Shown here in pieces: positions 34,943-46,954 of a DNA stretch of 64,000 bases. This stretch comes from Sipunculus nudus. Its lineage: Eukaryota > Annelida > Sipuncula > Golfingiida > Sipunculidae. The number at the start of each line of letters is the position of its first letter. Position 1 is the stretch's first letter. The notes beneath the pieces are model-generated. The model ran no database searches. It saw nothing but the letters and a program-made list of their open reading frames with translations, and was not told the origin of the DNA. The translations under genes and the position numbers were made by a program. The stretch is from assembly GCA_026874595.1 (NCBI GenBank), contig CM049313.1, forward strand, positions 22,810,008-22,874,007. Direction: 5' to 3'.

Positions 34943-36440
34943 CTGTAACATGGCAAAATTTGCTGGAGGAAGTGATAACACTTTTCAGGGTTTTTTAAAG
35001 TAAGGATTGCACGAGATAAACGCCATAAAACTCCGTAATTGATTAAGGATTTTCTTCTTCATGGTGGATAATTCCTTAAAGTTCTTTATTAAAAAGATAA
35101 ATGTATAACCTCCTGACTGCTTCTCTTACGGATCTATCTTAAACTTTCCCATTAGACATCTTGGTCAGGCTGCTACATTTGTCTTTAAAAATCTTTATAA
35201 CGGTCTCAGGACATATATCGTTCAGCTTCTCATAACAATTCTGATCAGTTCCAAAACAATACTTAAAAGAAGATAAAAGTAAAAACATCGTGTGGTTGGT
35301 TCGGTAAATGAACGTATTATATGTGAGTATATGATAAGAAATAGAAATTTGGGATTTGCCCCAGCTCCCCGTTTATCTTCAACTTAATATTTTACTAGCA
35401 AATAAACCCAGTATACCGGGCTTTTTACTGGGGTTTGGCAGATATATCTATTGAGATAGTGAATGTTGACTCTTTTTTATAATAAAAGTTAAAAGGAAAT
35501 ATAGATTTTTAGTGGGATACTCTCGGAATACGATTTTCACAAATATTTTTTTACTGTAATATTGTTGCGCTGTGCTCGTGGCAAAAAGCATACCCCAGTA
35601 TGTTTACCTGGAAGACCTGGTCAGTGATGGTTAACATTGCGAACCGGAATGAGACGCGGAGGCATACAGTGTTTCGTTGATATTTGACTGGTTTCTGTCG
35701 TTGGGCGTATAAAGAATAGGTTGATGAGAGAAACACATGAAAGATTAAATAAATGTACGTTGCAAGGAAACTGTTCCTGAATAAGGAAACATAAATATGC
35801 ATACATCGTAAGTAGCAGAAGCAGATCCATGCAGTGGGTCCGTATCCCATTTTCAACCACCGCAACCTTTTTATCATCGTAACAGACAAATTTTAAGGCC
35901 TGAAACCCCCGCCACCACACCCCAGCCCTGTTCCTGAATTTGGAACCTTGAATAAGTTTTGTCTTTAATCCTCCTGGCTTGAACTCTCCATTTCATAAAG
36001 CGAGAAACAGGTGTTCTTCTCTTTTACTGACCACGCATGTAGGTCAAATCCCTCATTGAAAGCAAGCGTTATTCATATGAACAATAATCCTTAGTGTTAG
36101 AGGTTAAGTGACCACGATGCACGCATTCCGGTGATTGCCGAAGGCAGTTCGGCCATGCTCGGTAAAAAAAAAAACGAAAAAAAAATCACTCGAAATTATA
36201 TGTACATTAAAAATTATTTATTTTCATATCGCCTGTGTCACTGCGGGGATAATAACCTTTCAAATGGTGCATGGCACAATATTGTACACAACGCGGTTTA
36301 AGAGAACATTGCGAACAACGTCATTCGAATTCCTTTTATTAGTATTAGATTTATGTGACCATAGCTTTTTGGTAGCCATAAAATGTTGTGACCAAGTAAC
36401 TCAGCGAGATTATATTCATACAATCTGAACTGTCTGAGAT
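34943..36440. other. No gene seen
   Basis: AT-rich DNA. The antisense frames at 35551-35920 overlap each other and show no domains. Confidence 0.5.
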
Positions 36441-38139
36441 TCAACAGGGTCCGTTCCATGTTCCTTGCCACGCTCTGTATTTGATTTATTGATTTTATTC
36501 TGGTAGCTTACATATGCATAATATATGCATCATGATAGTTACCTGGGATAGTACTAAAGTTTGATATAAACTTATTTCCATAGTAGTCCCAATGCAATCA
36601 AGATGGTGAGCAGAATGTCATCATAGATGTTGTTTATAAATTTATGTCCTTAGAAATCAATTATTAAAAAAAAATACAAGAACTTTACACGATAGGAAAA
36701 CTTAACTATATCACGGAAAATGTAGATTAAATAGTAAAATATTTATGATAAAGTATATGTTAGAAGTCAATAATAAAATATCCTATTAATACCTAAGCAA
36801 TACCTCAGCATGAAAACTCACCTTTATTTCATATTTCAATCTTGTCGATTCCACACTATCCGAGTCCCAGCACCGGCCACTCAAGTCCAAGTCCGAGTCA
36901 ATAAGGTTCGAGTCCAGGTCCACCTTCTTCGATTCTGGGTGCTTTGGAACCCGAGTCCAAGTCCGAATCAAAGACAAGTATCTTTGTTTCAATATTTTAA
37001 CATTTAAATTTGAGATTATCATATGTATTTTGATTTAGCCCCTGCTACAGAACTATATGTTTTTATAGTATGCAACAGAGCTTTTCTTTCTACAGAGCCC
37101 CGTATGTCAAAACCTTAACCTGAGAGTTAAAAATAATTGATTATGAATCAGGACCTTGATAGGATTGGTGAGTTTATTTATACATCCATATTTGTTTTTT
37201 TTTTATTGATTGACCGCCTTAACGCCCTCCCCCCCCCCCCCCCCCCGGGATCTCCGATTTGACAGATTTTCAATAGCAAAAATCTGGAAACAGTATTGGG
37301 TACTACAGATCACATATTTTCAACTGATTTTTATTTTTCACTTTGACCTTATTCCCATTACCCATTATCGCTCATTTGCGGTTCTTGTGAAACAAATATA
37401 CACAACAGGTAAAAACATTGAACATACGCTACCTGGTGATTGATCCGCGCAACTTTACATGATTTATCTAGCCCCATCTGGTGTGCTGTCTGGGAGTTGT
37501 CCCAAGACTAGAATTCTTGTCATACAGCCTCGATATGGTAAACAGACGTGGACTTTGTTAACTCGCACATAGTCCCATAAAAACGAAAAAAAAACAGGTG
37601 AATTGGAAAAAGTAAGTCCTTGTGCCGGAATAGTTTTTCTTGGAACATTTGTACTAAGCCAAGATATACTCGTAGCGTAATACACGTTATTGCAAATGTT
37701 TATGTATCTTTAAATGTACATATGTTAACCCATCCTTACTGGATTTCTACATAACTGATTACGTGGGAAACCGGTAATGTGTCTATATATGCTCTCTAGA
37801 CAATACAGAAGTATAGCTATTTCCTATCAAAGATTTGTATTCCTGTGAACGTTCTGGCTTTTTCCTAGTACCTGAATAAACGAGTACATTAATGTAACTA
37901 TGTAACCAACCTATTTTCTTAACTGCGTCACGTCCGCGTATGTCTATGTAAACGTACTGCAGTTCTGTGTCTAATTTAGAAACGTAGTTGATATGAATGT
38001 GGATTGGTTGTTTATCAACTGTCAACTGTTTACTGAATGCCGCTATAGACACGTCGCCTGTTAAAGATAGCTGTATACTTAATTCGGGGCTGTTCCTCTA
38101 AAATTATTTGGAGAACCACTGGATGTTATATCTACATAC
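36441..38139 (+). repeat. Upstream DNA of receptor unit 3
   Basis: Matches 45110-46954 in order: 'cacgctctgtatttgatt' at about 36469 and 45127, a direct match near 36660/45290, and the TATA region near 37785/46568. It contains a forkhead/E-box-like element at 37538-37562 with a degenerate right half, and a poly(C) run at 37229-37246. Confidence 0.8.
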
Positions 38140-38297
38140 ATGATGACCATGGAGGGGTTTTCAAACACATGTACAGGGACTGCCATACTGTTTGTTCTTC
38201 CGCATATGAATACAGTGAACGCTACAGGTAAAGATAATGGTAAGAGGTCAGGTTTGCTTCTATGGGAATCTAAAGTCACGCTTAATACAAACTCAAG
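38140..38297 (+). pseudogene. Receptor gene 5' fragment
   Basis: Encodes only the signal peptide and first ~50 residues of the receptor (ILFVLPHMNTVNATGKDN, then ESKVTLNTNSS). Similarity to the intact gene ends at about 38297, where unrelated sequence, apparently of LINE origin, begins. The open frame runs on to a stop at 38325 by chance. Confidence 0.85.
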
Positions 38298-39275
38298 TGA
38301 AGGTCAAGGGGTAACGTCTGTGTAACGTGCTGGCACATTTGAACCTATTTTCTTGGAATTAATAGTGTACAGTAATGAGAGCTCTCGAGCGGTTCCTACC
38401 CGCCATCCACCAGGCAGTAAAGGACGCTATACGTGATGAAATTGCTCCATGACTCGAAATTTTAGATCAAAAAGTGTCGCATATAGCCAACGTGTAAACA
38501 ATCGTCGACAGCCATGAGAAACGCTTTGCTGAGCATGGACATTATTCATCCTTCCAAAGTGACCAGACCTTGAAAATGAATTATGTGATTTTACAGAGAG
38601 GATGTGTTTCAGGATGCTTGATATGGATATGTATCGTAGGAAGTGGTTGTTGATTATTAACAACTAAGTGGTGAAGCGGGTGAACATGAATCTGATACAA
38701 TGGCACAGATTAGGGCCCTTGCCATGGATACACTGCAAAAACAGGGGCGGATTCACATGTCATTGCCGCCTGCCATCGCCTATCGCAAAAGAGTGATGCG
38801 GGCATCACCGTGCGTTTCGTTGACTTAAACCATGGTTAAGCAAAGCCAAAATTTGAAAACTTTCATCTTGAGGAAACTAAAATCAGATAATCACCGACAA
38901 AGAAAGGAACTCCCCCCGGTACTCAAACAAAAATCGCAAGTGAAATATCACCCAACCTGGCCATACGTTTCGCTCGCCGTGAAAGGCCAGGAGTCAAGGC
39001 ATTCAGCTATTGACAAAAGCTCTTATTATTCAAAATATCTCGATCTGTGAAAGGGAAACTTTGGTCCAAACACCTGTACCAGTGTCGTACCTGGCCGAGC
39101 GTTTCACTCTCCATGATGAATTAATTGACTTTTTATATTCAGCTATCGACACAGATATCGGTACTATAATGTCGAGTTCCCGAACCGTGACGACTAAAAC
39201 GTCGGCCCACATATGCATTTGTCTTATAGCGGTAATGGCTTGGAACATGCCGAGACTAAAATTATTGTGTGTGTA
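38298..39275 (+). pseudogene. LINE ORF1-like remnant
   Basis: Broken frames give protein-like pieces such as CFRMLDMDMYRRKWLL, ALAMDTLQKQGRIHMSLPPA and YRKRVMRASPC, which resemble the RNA-binding ORF1 proteins of LINEs. Stops and shifts are frequent. The family assignment is tentative; it may be unrelated to the endonuclease/RT remnant that follows. Confidence 0.35.
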
Positions 39276-39599
39276 GCTCATGTTATATTTCTTTAGCCAT
39301 TTTTTATCTAAGCATATATTTAACTGAGAAGAATATTTAATTCCAAGAATTCTAGATAATATTCTAAATAATGAAGAACACGTAACGCATCAGATTCGTA
39401 TGTTTTTTGTACAATTGATTATCTTGGATAAGAAACTCATTATTATAGCTTCTTTCAATATTTCAATTTCAAATTTTGTATTAACAATTGCACATTTTTT
39501 CTTTACAATGTAATGTGTTCCAGCTTGGGTAAGATGACCTAAAACAGCATCCAAGTTATTTTCATCTTCATATATTTACTTGTTTTTTTACCGGACCAC

Positions 39600-42450
39600 G
39601 TTTGGAACTGTCACTTTATGAATTTATGTGCATGAATTTTGGAGGATTGGTCAAAAATGACTTGCTAAATCCCATCACTTTAGAGACGGATCCAGACAGT
39701 GTAAAAATTGAAAATATAGACAGCTCATCTTGTGATACTCATGAACAATTAAATAATATTTTATCTAGAAAGTCATAATTTTCATCTTTGGTTCTATAAT
39801 TAAATTGCCAAAGTCTAAATTGTAAGTTCGATAAGCTTCATATTCTTGTCGAATCATGGAAACTTGGCTAGACGATGGTTTTGATATATCTTTATTGCAA
39901 CTACAAAACTACAACTGTATATCACAAGGCAAATCGGCTTCGCAACATGGTGGTCTTATGATTTATTTGCAAATATACATTTGTTTAAAAATAGGAGTTG
40001 TTTAAATGAATCTGAACTTTGGGGAGAGTTGATATTTAACGTTGAATATAAAAGCATAGCGAGAAACGTATTTTGATGGCTAATATCTATCGCCCTCCGA
40101 AAGAAAACAACAACAAGTCAACCGTGCGTGCTTCTACCGATGAAATTGCTCTGTTACTTCAGGAACTTAATCGTATCAAGTTTAATATTATTTCAACGGG
40201 CAATTTCAATATCGATCTATTAAAAATTGAAGAAAAAGAGTTATGGTCAGTTTCTGGAAACTAGACTCGCATACAATTAAATGCTTACTGTCACATTGCC
40301 AATCCGCGTTAGCAGTTTCGGTGCTAATCTGATAGACAATACATTTGCTAACATATCTGGTAAGTCTTTGTGCTCTGCTGGCACTCTTATCAGCCAGGTA
40401 TCTGACCATTTGCCTTATTTTTCTTACGATTGAATTAAATACCAAGCGTGCCAAATTAGAGGAATAACATCAGTAACGTAGAATTAACGAAGCCTTAATA
40501 ATATCCTTATATAATGAGTTAAGTACAATATATATTGTAGTAAAAACCTTAATGTGGATGATCTGGCCGATCCGAATACAAATTATGATGTTCTCGAAAA
40601 TAATATGTACAGCAATCTATAAACATAAGCAACTACAAAAAAGATCACATTTTAAATAAAAACACCCAAAAAAAATAAATGGATCATATTATGAGATCCA
40701 TCAAGTTAATGGATAAGTTGTACAAGTCACGTAAAATAACAAAACCATATACTCACGAAAATGTCACAAAAGAAAATGACCTTAGAGCATACAATGTGAT
40801 ACTCAAGAGATTAATACGCAATGCTAAACCATGTTTTATAAATCCCAATTTGATAAGTGCAATAATAATATGATAATGACTTGGCACTGGCAAACAATAA
40901 ATAATATCATGTACAGATCGAATTTTAAAAATTGTCCAGACTGTTTCAATATTAACCAAGAGCAAGTGACCAATAAATACTCAATTACATATTATTTTAA
41001 AAAGTTTTTCGGTGAAATAGCTTGTAAGATGGCAGATAGAATACCTAAAGCAGGAAACGTTCATGTTATAGATTATCTTAAACAGCGTGGAACAACGGCT
41101 TTTGTGTTAAGGCTGTTACAAACAGGGGGATTAAAGATATATTACAAAAGAGTATTATTACAAAATGGAGTTGTTGACATGACGGGTTGTCCACCATGTT
41201 GTTGAAAAGGCTTTGATCTGTCATCCATTAACCATTAAAAATTGTCATTAATCAGTCCTTACGCACTGGCATAGTCCCTGACAAAATGAAAATTGCAAAA
41301 ATTTCCCCTTTACATAAGACACAAAATAAACATTTACCTGAAATTTATCGTCCGATTTCAATCTTACCTTCAATATAAAATTACTTGAACAAATATCGTC
41401 TCTGATCAATTTTTTTGTTGAACTGTACTTGCTGTATATTAGTCAATATGGCTTATGAAAAAAAATCATTCTATAGAATATTCAGTACCTGAGCCCATAG
41501 ATATTATTACTTGCAGCATAGATCAGGGTTTTTCACCTCTCGCTTTATTTATCGACTTGTCAAACGCTTTTGACACACTAGATCTTAATATTTTAATTCA
41601 AAAACGTAAATATTATGGCTTAAGTGACACTTCGTCGGCATGGCTCGTAAGTTATCATGTTGAAACAAGACACGCTCTTTATCAACAGGTGTACCTCAAG
41701 GATCAGTCTTAGGCCCCCTATTATTTATTATATAAATTAATGATATATACAAGTCATCTTCTTTATTCGATTCATTATATATGCTGATAATACGACTCTT
41801 TTGAGCCCCGTCACAAGTTTTAATTCGCAAGAAGACGCATAAAATAAATCTGGAATTAGATAACACATATCAGTCGTTATGTGTCAATAAACTCTTAATA
41901 TCAATATCAAAAGGAAAAAGATTGGAAAAAACAGAAAAAAACAAAATTGGAATTAAACGCTTTGCAGTTAGAAAGAGTGGACGAATTCAATTTCCCTGGG
42001 GTCACTTTAACATTGATCGATGAACATTTAAGTTGGAATCAACATTTAAACAAGATAGCCATAAAAATTTCTAAATGTATTGGTATTTTGACTAAGCTTA
42101 AACATTATTTACCCGTATAAATATTCAAGACTTTATACAATAGTTTGATTTTACTACAACTGAATTATGGTATCTTATCAAAAAGATTTTTAAGATGCAA
42201 GCGTACGCTAACAAGCAGTAAATTTAATGCTCTCTCAGAACCACTTTTTAAGGCGATCGGAACTTTGCGAGTGTAAGACATTTTTATTCTAAATGTCTTA
42301 AAGATCCTTTTTAAATACGTAAATTCACAGTTACCTTTATTTTTTTCTACAATTTGGAACCTGAAGTTATAGATTTTACCAAACTGTGGATAAGAGTTCG
42401 ATCGAAAGTCAACCACTATGAACAATCTTGTGTTGCCAAAAATTAATTTA
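39600..42450 (+). mobile_element. Degraded LINE (endonuclease and RT remnants)
   Basis: Pieces of an AP-endonuclease domain (ETWLDDGFDISLLQL-like text near 39850-39900; MANIYRPPKEN from 40073; STGNFNIDL near 40190). Pieces of a reverse transcriptase follow: YRPISIL near 41348, FIDLSNAFDTLDLNIL at 41548-41600, a GVPQGSVLGP-like region near 41690, and a YADN-type box near 41777. Many stops and frameshifts are present. It differs from the 26-kb LINE, probably another jockey/CR1-group family. Confidence 0.7.
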
Positions 42451-42536
42451 AAATAATCTAATAATTATAATAAATCTCAGGAAAACCGCATCCCGGCTTA
42501 AAACCCCAAAGCGATCTTCCAAATCAAGGAGCTCAT

Positions 42537-42616
42537 TGACGTTACACTTGATGTCACATCATTGACCTTATACTTGATGTCACATCATTGACGTTACACT
42601 TGATGTCACATCATGT
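42537..42616 (+). repeat. 26-bp tandem repeat, three copies
   Basis: The unit contains ACTTGATGTCACATCATTGA and repeats at 26-bp spacing, the middle copy differing by a few bases. TGATGTCA resembles a CRE/AP-1-like site. Confidence 0.85.
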
Positions 42617-42695
42617 CGTTCGAGCATTTTGCCAGCTTATACGCAACAGCTCCGTCTAGATATGAGCTAAATAACAATTCCACAGGACTGACAAC

Positions 42696-42801
42696 ATGTC
42701 CATAAAATCTACTACATCTAGCTGGATCATGGATAATAAACAAACTAACTGGCCGAAGATGGAGTGGTCTGTTGTGTATGGCAATCTGGTCGAAACCCCA
42801 G
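42696..42801 (+). CDS. Possible first coding exon (35 codons)
   Basis: An ATG at 42696 opens a frame reading MSIKSTTSSWIMDN... SVVYGNLVETP up to a consensus 5' splice site CAG|GTGAGT (42802-42807), leaving phase 1. No downstream exon could be identified in the window and no family is recognised. It may be a chance match. Confidence 0.22.
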
Positions 42802-45100
42802 GTGAGTTTACTCTTTAGTTAGTAACGTCGATATATAACTACGAGCTCTAGTATTGAAGGCTTCTCTGCAGAAATAAACTAGCAGCAAGTGACCTGTCAA
42901 CCTGTCATGATACCTCACTGACATAAAGTTTCAGTCATTCTTCTGCCTCAACCAATTCCTGCTCCCCCCTCCCCTCCAAAACGGTTGCTTTCTCAGGCAC
43001 TGCACGCGTCGGTTTTGACACTGATAGACGGATAGCTGCACCCAAGAAATAATCAAGTAGAAATTTACCAGTTTTGAGCTCCACACAGAATTTTATTTAT
43101 TCAAAATTTAAAATACATGTATTAAATTTATATATAAACTTTGTTAATGACACGTTATTACATCTCTAAGAAGGCATTTCTTATATTGTACACCTATAAT
43201 AAAATCCCTGAGAAACATACCGGGACCTTCTTGTGTGTAAGGCCGCGCGGGGGGGGGGGGGGGGGAGGGGGCACGGGTTGGAGCTAATGAATAGTATTTT
43301 TCATTAAAATTGATATATGACATGCCATCAGTCTTACATAAGGATGTCTGAAGAACCACTAGAGTCTAGAGACTCATAATTTCTATGTTTACGAATGGGT
43401 ACAATCCATACTCCAATTGGAAATTCCTGGAATACAGAATAATGTTTTGAGAGCTGAGGTACGTCCCTCTAAATAAATGAATTGCCCACCTCACCATCCA
43501 TGGGTTTCCTGCTCTAAAGTTGGTACTATTATCTCTGCTCTCTGTGACTGCAAAGCTTGGTATTAGTATATACGGTTGTGTTATTATGCCTAACTTTCTT
43601 GTTCATTTTTGCAAACATACATTTTTCATAACATGGATCATAATATTACTAAAATTGATATTTGCTTTTTTTGTTTGTCTGCCGCCAATCCAGTTGTTTA
43701 CTTAATATACAATTTACTAATTTGCATATGCAATGAGTAGCTGATCGAATCATGATTGGTAAACTATTAATATATTATCTGAGACAAGAAAGGTACTTAT
43801 GAAATTCGCTTTTGGTTATATATAGACTGTTTATATTGCCATCGAGCGGTTGCTTTCATGACAAAACTTAAACGACAACACAGTGGATCAGAAACTTCCC
43901 CTTGATAACCAAGAAGTTCTCAATGGAGCTCACGTATACTTGCCAAGTCGGTGTGCATAAAATTAAATTATTCTCAGCCAAAGAATTGTGTAAAGACGAG
44001 TAAATTACAGCAAGAGATTAATTTTGTTTAGAGAATTGACGTGAATAGAAAATGGAGTGCACATTAATTTCGGGTCACTTTTTTACAGCCAATGTTTAGG
44101 GCTGAATTCAAACTGAACACAAGCTGATGGACACAACCATTCAGTCTAAACCCTTATATTAACCTTTTTTGCAATGGTTTAATCGTATAATAATCAATGT
44201 CGGGTAACCAGCCCGAAATTTATAAAAATGAACGTAATAGTTTAGTACACGAATGGCCCACCAGGTAGCAGCTCCTGCAGGCAATCAATGGTGTGATAAG
44301 ATGAAGACGGTCCAGACATACCGTGTACGATGAATGTGTGTGTCTGATTGATGCAAGGGTAGAAGTATCAGGGGCGGGTCTACTTTGAGCCCCATTTCGA
44401 CCATAAAATTAAAAACTGAGAAATAAAACAATACGAATATTGGACAATATTAAAGCCTAAATTACAAATTAAATTTTTTTATACGAGGGAGGGATATACC
44501 TCATCGCCCCCCCCCCCCCACCCCTCGCACTTGACAGTATCTTTATAAGCGCCTCCCTTTTGCTAAAATCCACTAAATCCCTGTACGGTTGATTCAACAG
44601 TAGCTTTCTCATTTTCGGGGAATGAGCGGGGGGGGGGGGGGTCATGATGGCGCTAGATGGCGCTTTATGACAGCCCCGATAATAAACGCGTGTCTAAAGT
44701 GTTGGCTTTAAAGTTTGTGTAGTATAATTATTGGACCATATACACTAAAATCGTTCATATGCAATATGTGTATATATTGATAAATCAATCTGTGTGAGAT
44801 TGAGAGTTCTGCACGAGGCCCATGCAAAATACCAACTGACTTGACGTGAGCGGAAACTTCAGAAATCGTCTAGTGATTATGTAGCATAGGGGTCCCTCCT
44901 CAAGCGTTACGGAGCGGATCCAGCTGCCCTTATTCATGATATAAACAATAAACAAACATTTATTGTCCAATTTAATACATAAATGACAGAACTCAAGCTT
45001 GCAGATTCCCTGGTTTTATTACCACAGATATACGTGTGCAAGAACAAAAAAAAATACCCATAATACCTCGCAAGAGGTTTTTGTCTTTCATGCTGAATTG
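42802..45100. other. No gene seen
   Basis: Non-coding DNA with poly(G) or poly(C) runs near 43250, 44507 and 44628. Small frames (43144-43359 minus, 43520-43705 plus) have no domain evidence. Confidence 0.5.
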
Positions 45101-46327
45101 TGAGTCCGTCCCTTATTCCTGGCCACGCTCTGTATTTGATTCATTGATTTTATTTATGTTACCAGTATACATGAACATAATATATGCATCCCGATAGGCA
45201 CCTAGGAAAGCACTAAAAGTTCACTAAAAACTTATTTCCATAGTGGTCCTAATGCAATTAAGATGTTGAATAAATTTATGTCCATAGAAATCATTTATTA
45301 GAAAATATAAGTATGTACAATAGGAAATCTTATCTACATCACAGGAAATGTAGGTTAAATATTATAATATTAATTATAAAATAGATGTAAGTGGTCAATA
45401 ATAAAATATCCAACTTATACAATAGTAATACATCAGCATAAAAACTGTTTATTTCGCTTTCGAATTAATAAAATCTTGTCGAATCCACACTATCCGACCC
45501 CGAGCTAAGGCCACTCAAGTCCGAGTCCTAGTCCAAGAACAAAAGGTTCGAGTCCACCTTCGATTTAGGGTAAGTTGGAACCAGAGTCCAAGGCCGAATC
45601 AAATACAAATATCTTTATTTATATAATTTAAGATATTTTTAGATTATCTACGTATTTGATTACATTTAGCTCCTGCTACACAGCTAAATCTTGGTATACT
45701 CTCTTTTTTTTGTTATATTAAGTCAGCAGTTCTATATTTCTTTATAGTATGCAACAGAATTTTTATCTACGAACTCGAGATGAAGTCAAACTCGAGTCGT
45801 CCATCACTGATCCTGTGAAATATTTTATGCCAAAAATGTTTAAGATTCTTCTGATATAATTGACAACAGAGCTCCGTTATAAAAGCCTTAACCTGAAAGA
45901 TAATAAAACTTAATTATGAATCAAGTCATAAAATCAAACCATCCGCCCCCACCCGACCCCCCCCCCCCCCCCCAAAAAAAAAAAAAAAATTGGACGTTGA
46001 TAGGATAGGTTAGTTCATTTCTATATCCATATCTGGGAATTTTTTTTATTGATTGACCTACTTAGCTCCCCCAGGGGATACAAAACAATCGATTTCAAGT
46101 TTTTCTTTCTTTTTTTCTGCCATGATTTCTTTTGCGCTAGATCTCTGAAGTGGCTCATGTTCAACAGCTATAATCTGGACACAGTATTAGTACTGATCTT
46201 ATTCAAAAGGCCGTTCAACTGCATGGTGCCTGTACCGCGCAATGTCACAAGAATTTTCTAGCCCCATCTGATGTGTTGCCTGGGAGTTGTCACAAGATTG
46301 AACTTCTTGCCATAGAGCCTCGTTATG

Positions 46328-46354
46328 GTAAACAGAAACGTGAACTGTGTTTAC
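46328..46354. promoter_or_regulatory. Inverted forkhead-site element with ACGTG core
   Basis: GTAAACA (46328-46334) and its inverse TGTTTAC (46348-46354) flank AACGTGAAC. GTAAACA is the established forkhead-factor consensus. A related element at 60613-60641 has a full CACGTG core, and degenerate versions lie at 37538-37562, 61683-61712 (minus) and 63669-63697. It is about 240 bp before the TATA box. Regulation by FOX or bHLH factors is inference. Confidence 0.45.
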
Positions 46355-46567
46355 TTACACACAGAAGCATAAAAACGAATTAAACATGTGAATAGGAAAG
46401 TGAGTCCTAAAGCTCGGATAGTTTTCAAAGGAAAATTTGTAACAAGCCAACATGTACTAATAGTGTAATGTTATTCCAAATGTTTATGTACCTTTACAGG
46501 GACATATCTGAACCTAACCTTACTGGATTTCTACATAACTGATTAAGTGGGAAACTGGCAATGTGTC

Positions 46568-46575
46568 TATAAATA
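46568..46575 (+). promoter_or_regulatory. TATA box of the intact receptor gene
   Basis: TATAAATA lies 387 bp before the ATG in a motif conserved among the units (followed by CTCTCTACACAATAC). The implied 5' UTR is about 350 nt. The same position reads TATATATG in unit 3 and TATTAATG in unit 2. Confidence 0.45.
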
Positions 46576-46954
46576 CTCTCTACACAATACAAAAGTATAG
46601 CTATTTTTGAACCAGGAAATGTATCCCTGTGAAACTTCTAGCTTTTTACTAGTACCTTAGCAAATGAGTTCATTGATGTAACTATGAAGCCCATGTTTTC
46701 TGAAATGCGACATGATCACGTGAGTCAATGTAAGCGTACTGCAGTTTTAGAAACCCCGGATGTGTTCTACTGTGTCTGATTAAGAAACCTCTTACGCAGT
46801 TGATATGAATGTGGATTGGATGTTTATCAGCTTTCAATGGTTTATCAACTGCCGCGATAGACACGTCATCTGTTTAAGATAGCTGTATACGTGATTCGGG
46901 GCTCTTCCTCTGAAATCATTTGGAGAACCACTGGATGCTATATCTACAAACATT

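Larger units (their letters stand above)
45101..46954 (+). repeat. Upstream DNA of the intact receptor gene (unit 4)
   Basis: The most complete copy of the shared upstream unit. It contains poly(C)-poly(A) at 45957-45989, the forkhead/E-box-like element at 46328-46354, and a TATA box at 46568. No other gene is seen. Confidence 0.8.

Noticed and set aside
42537-42616. CRISPR-like array
   Set aside because: Direct 26-bp tandem repeats without spacers in eukaryotic DNA.
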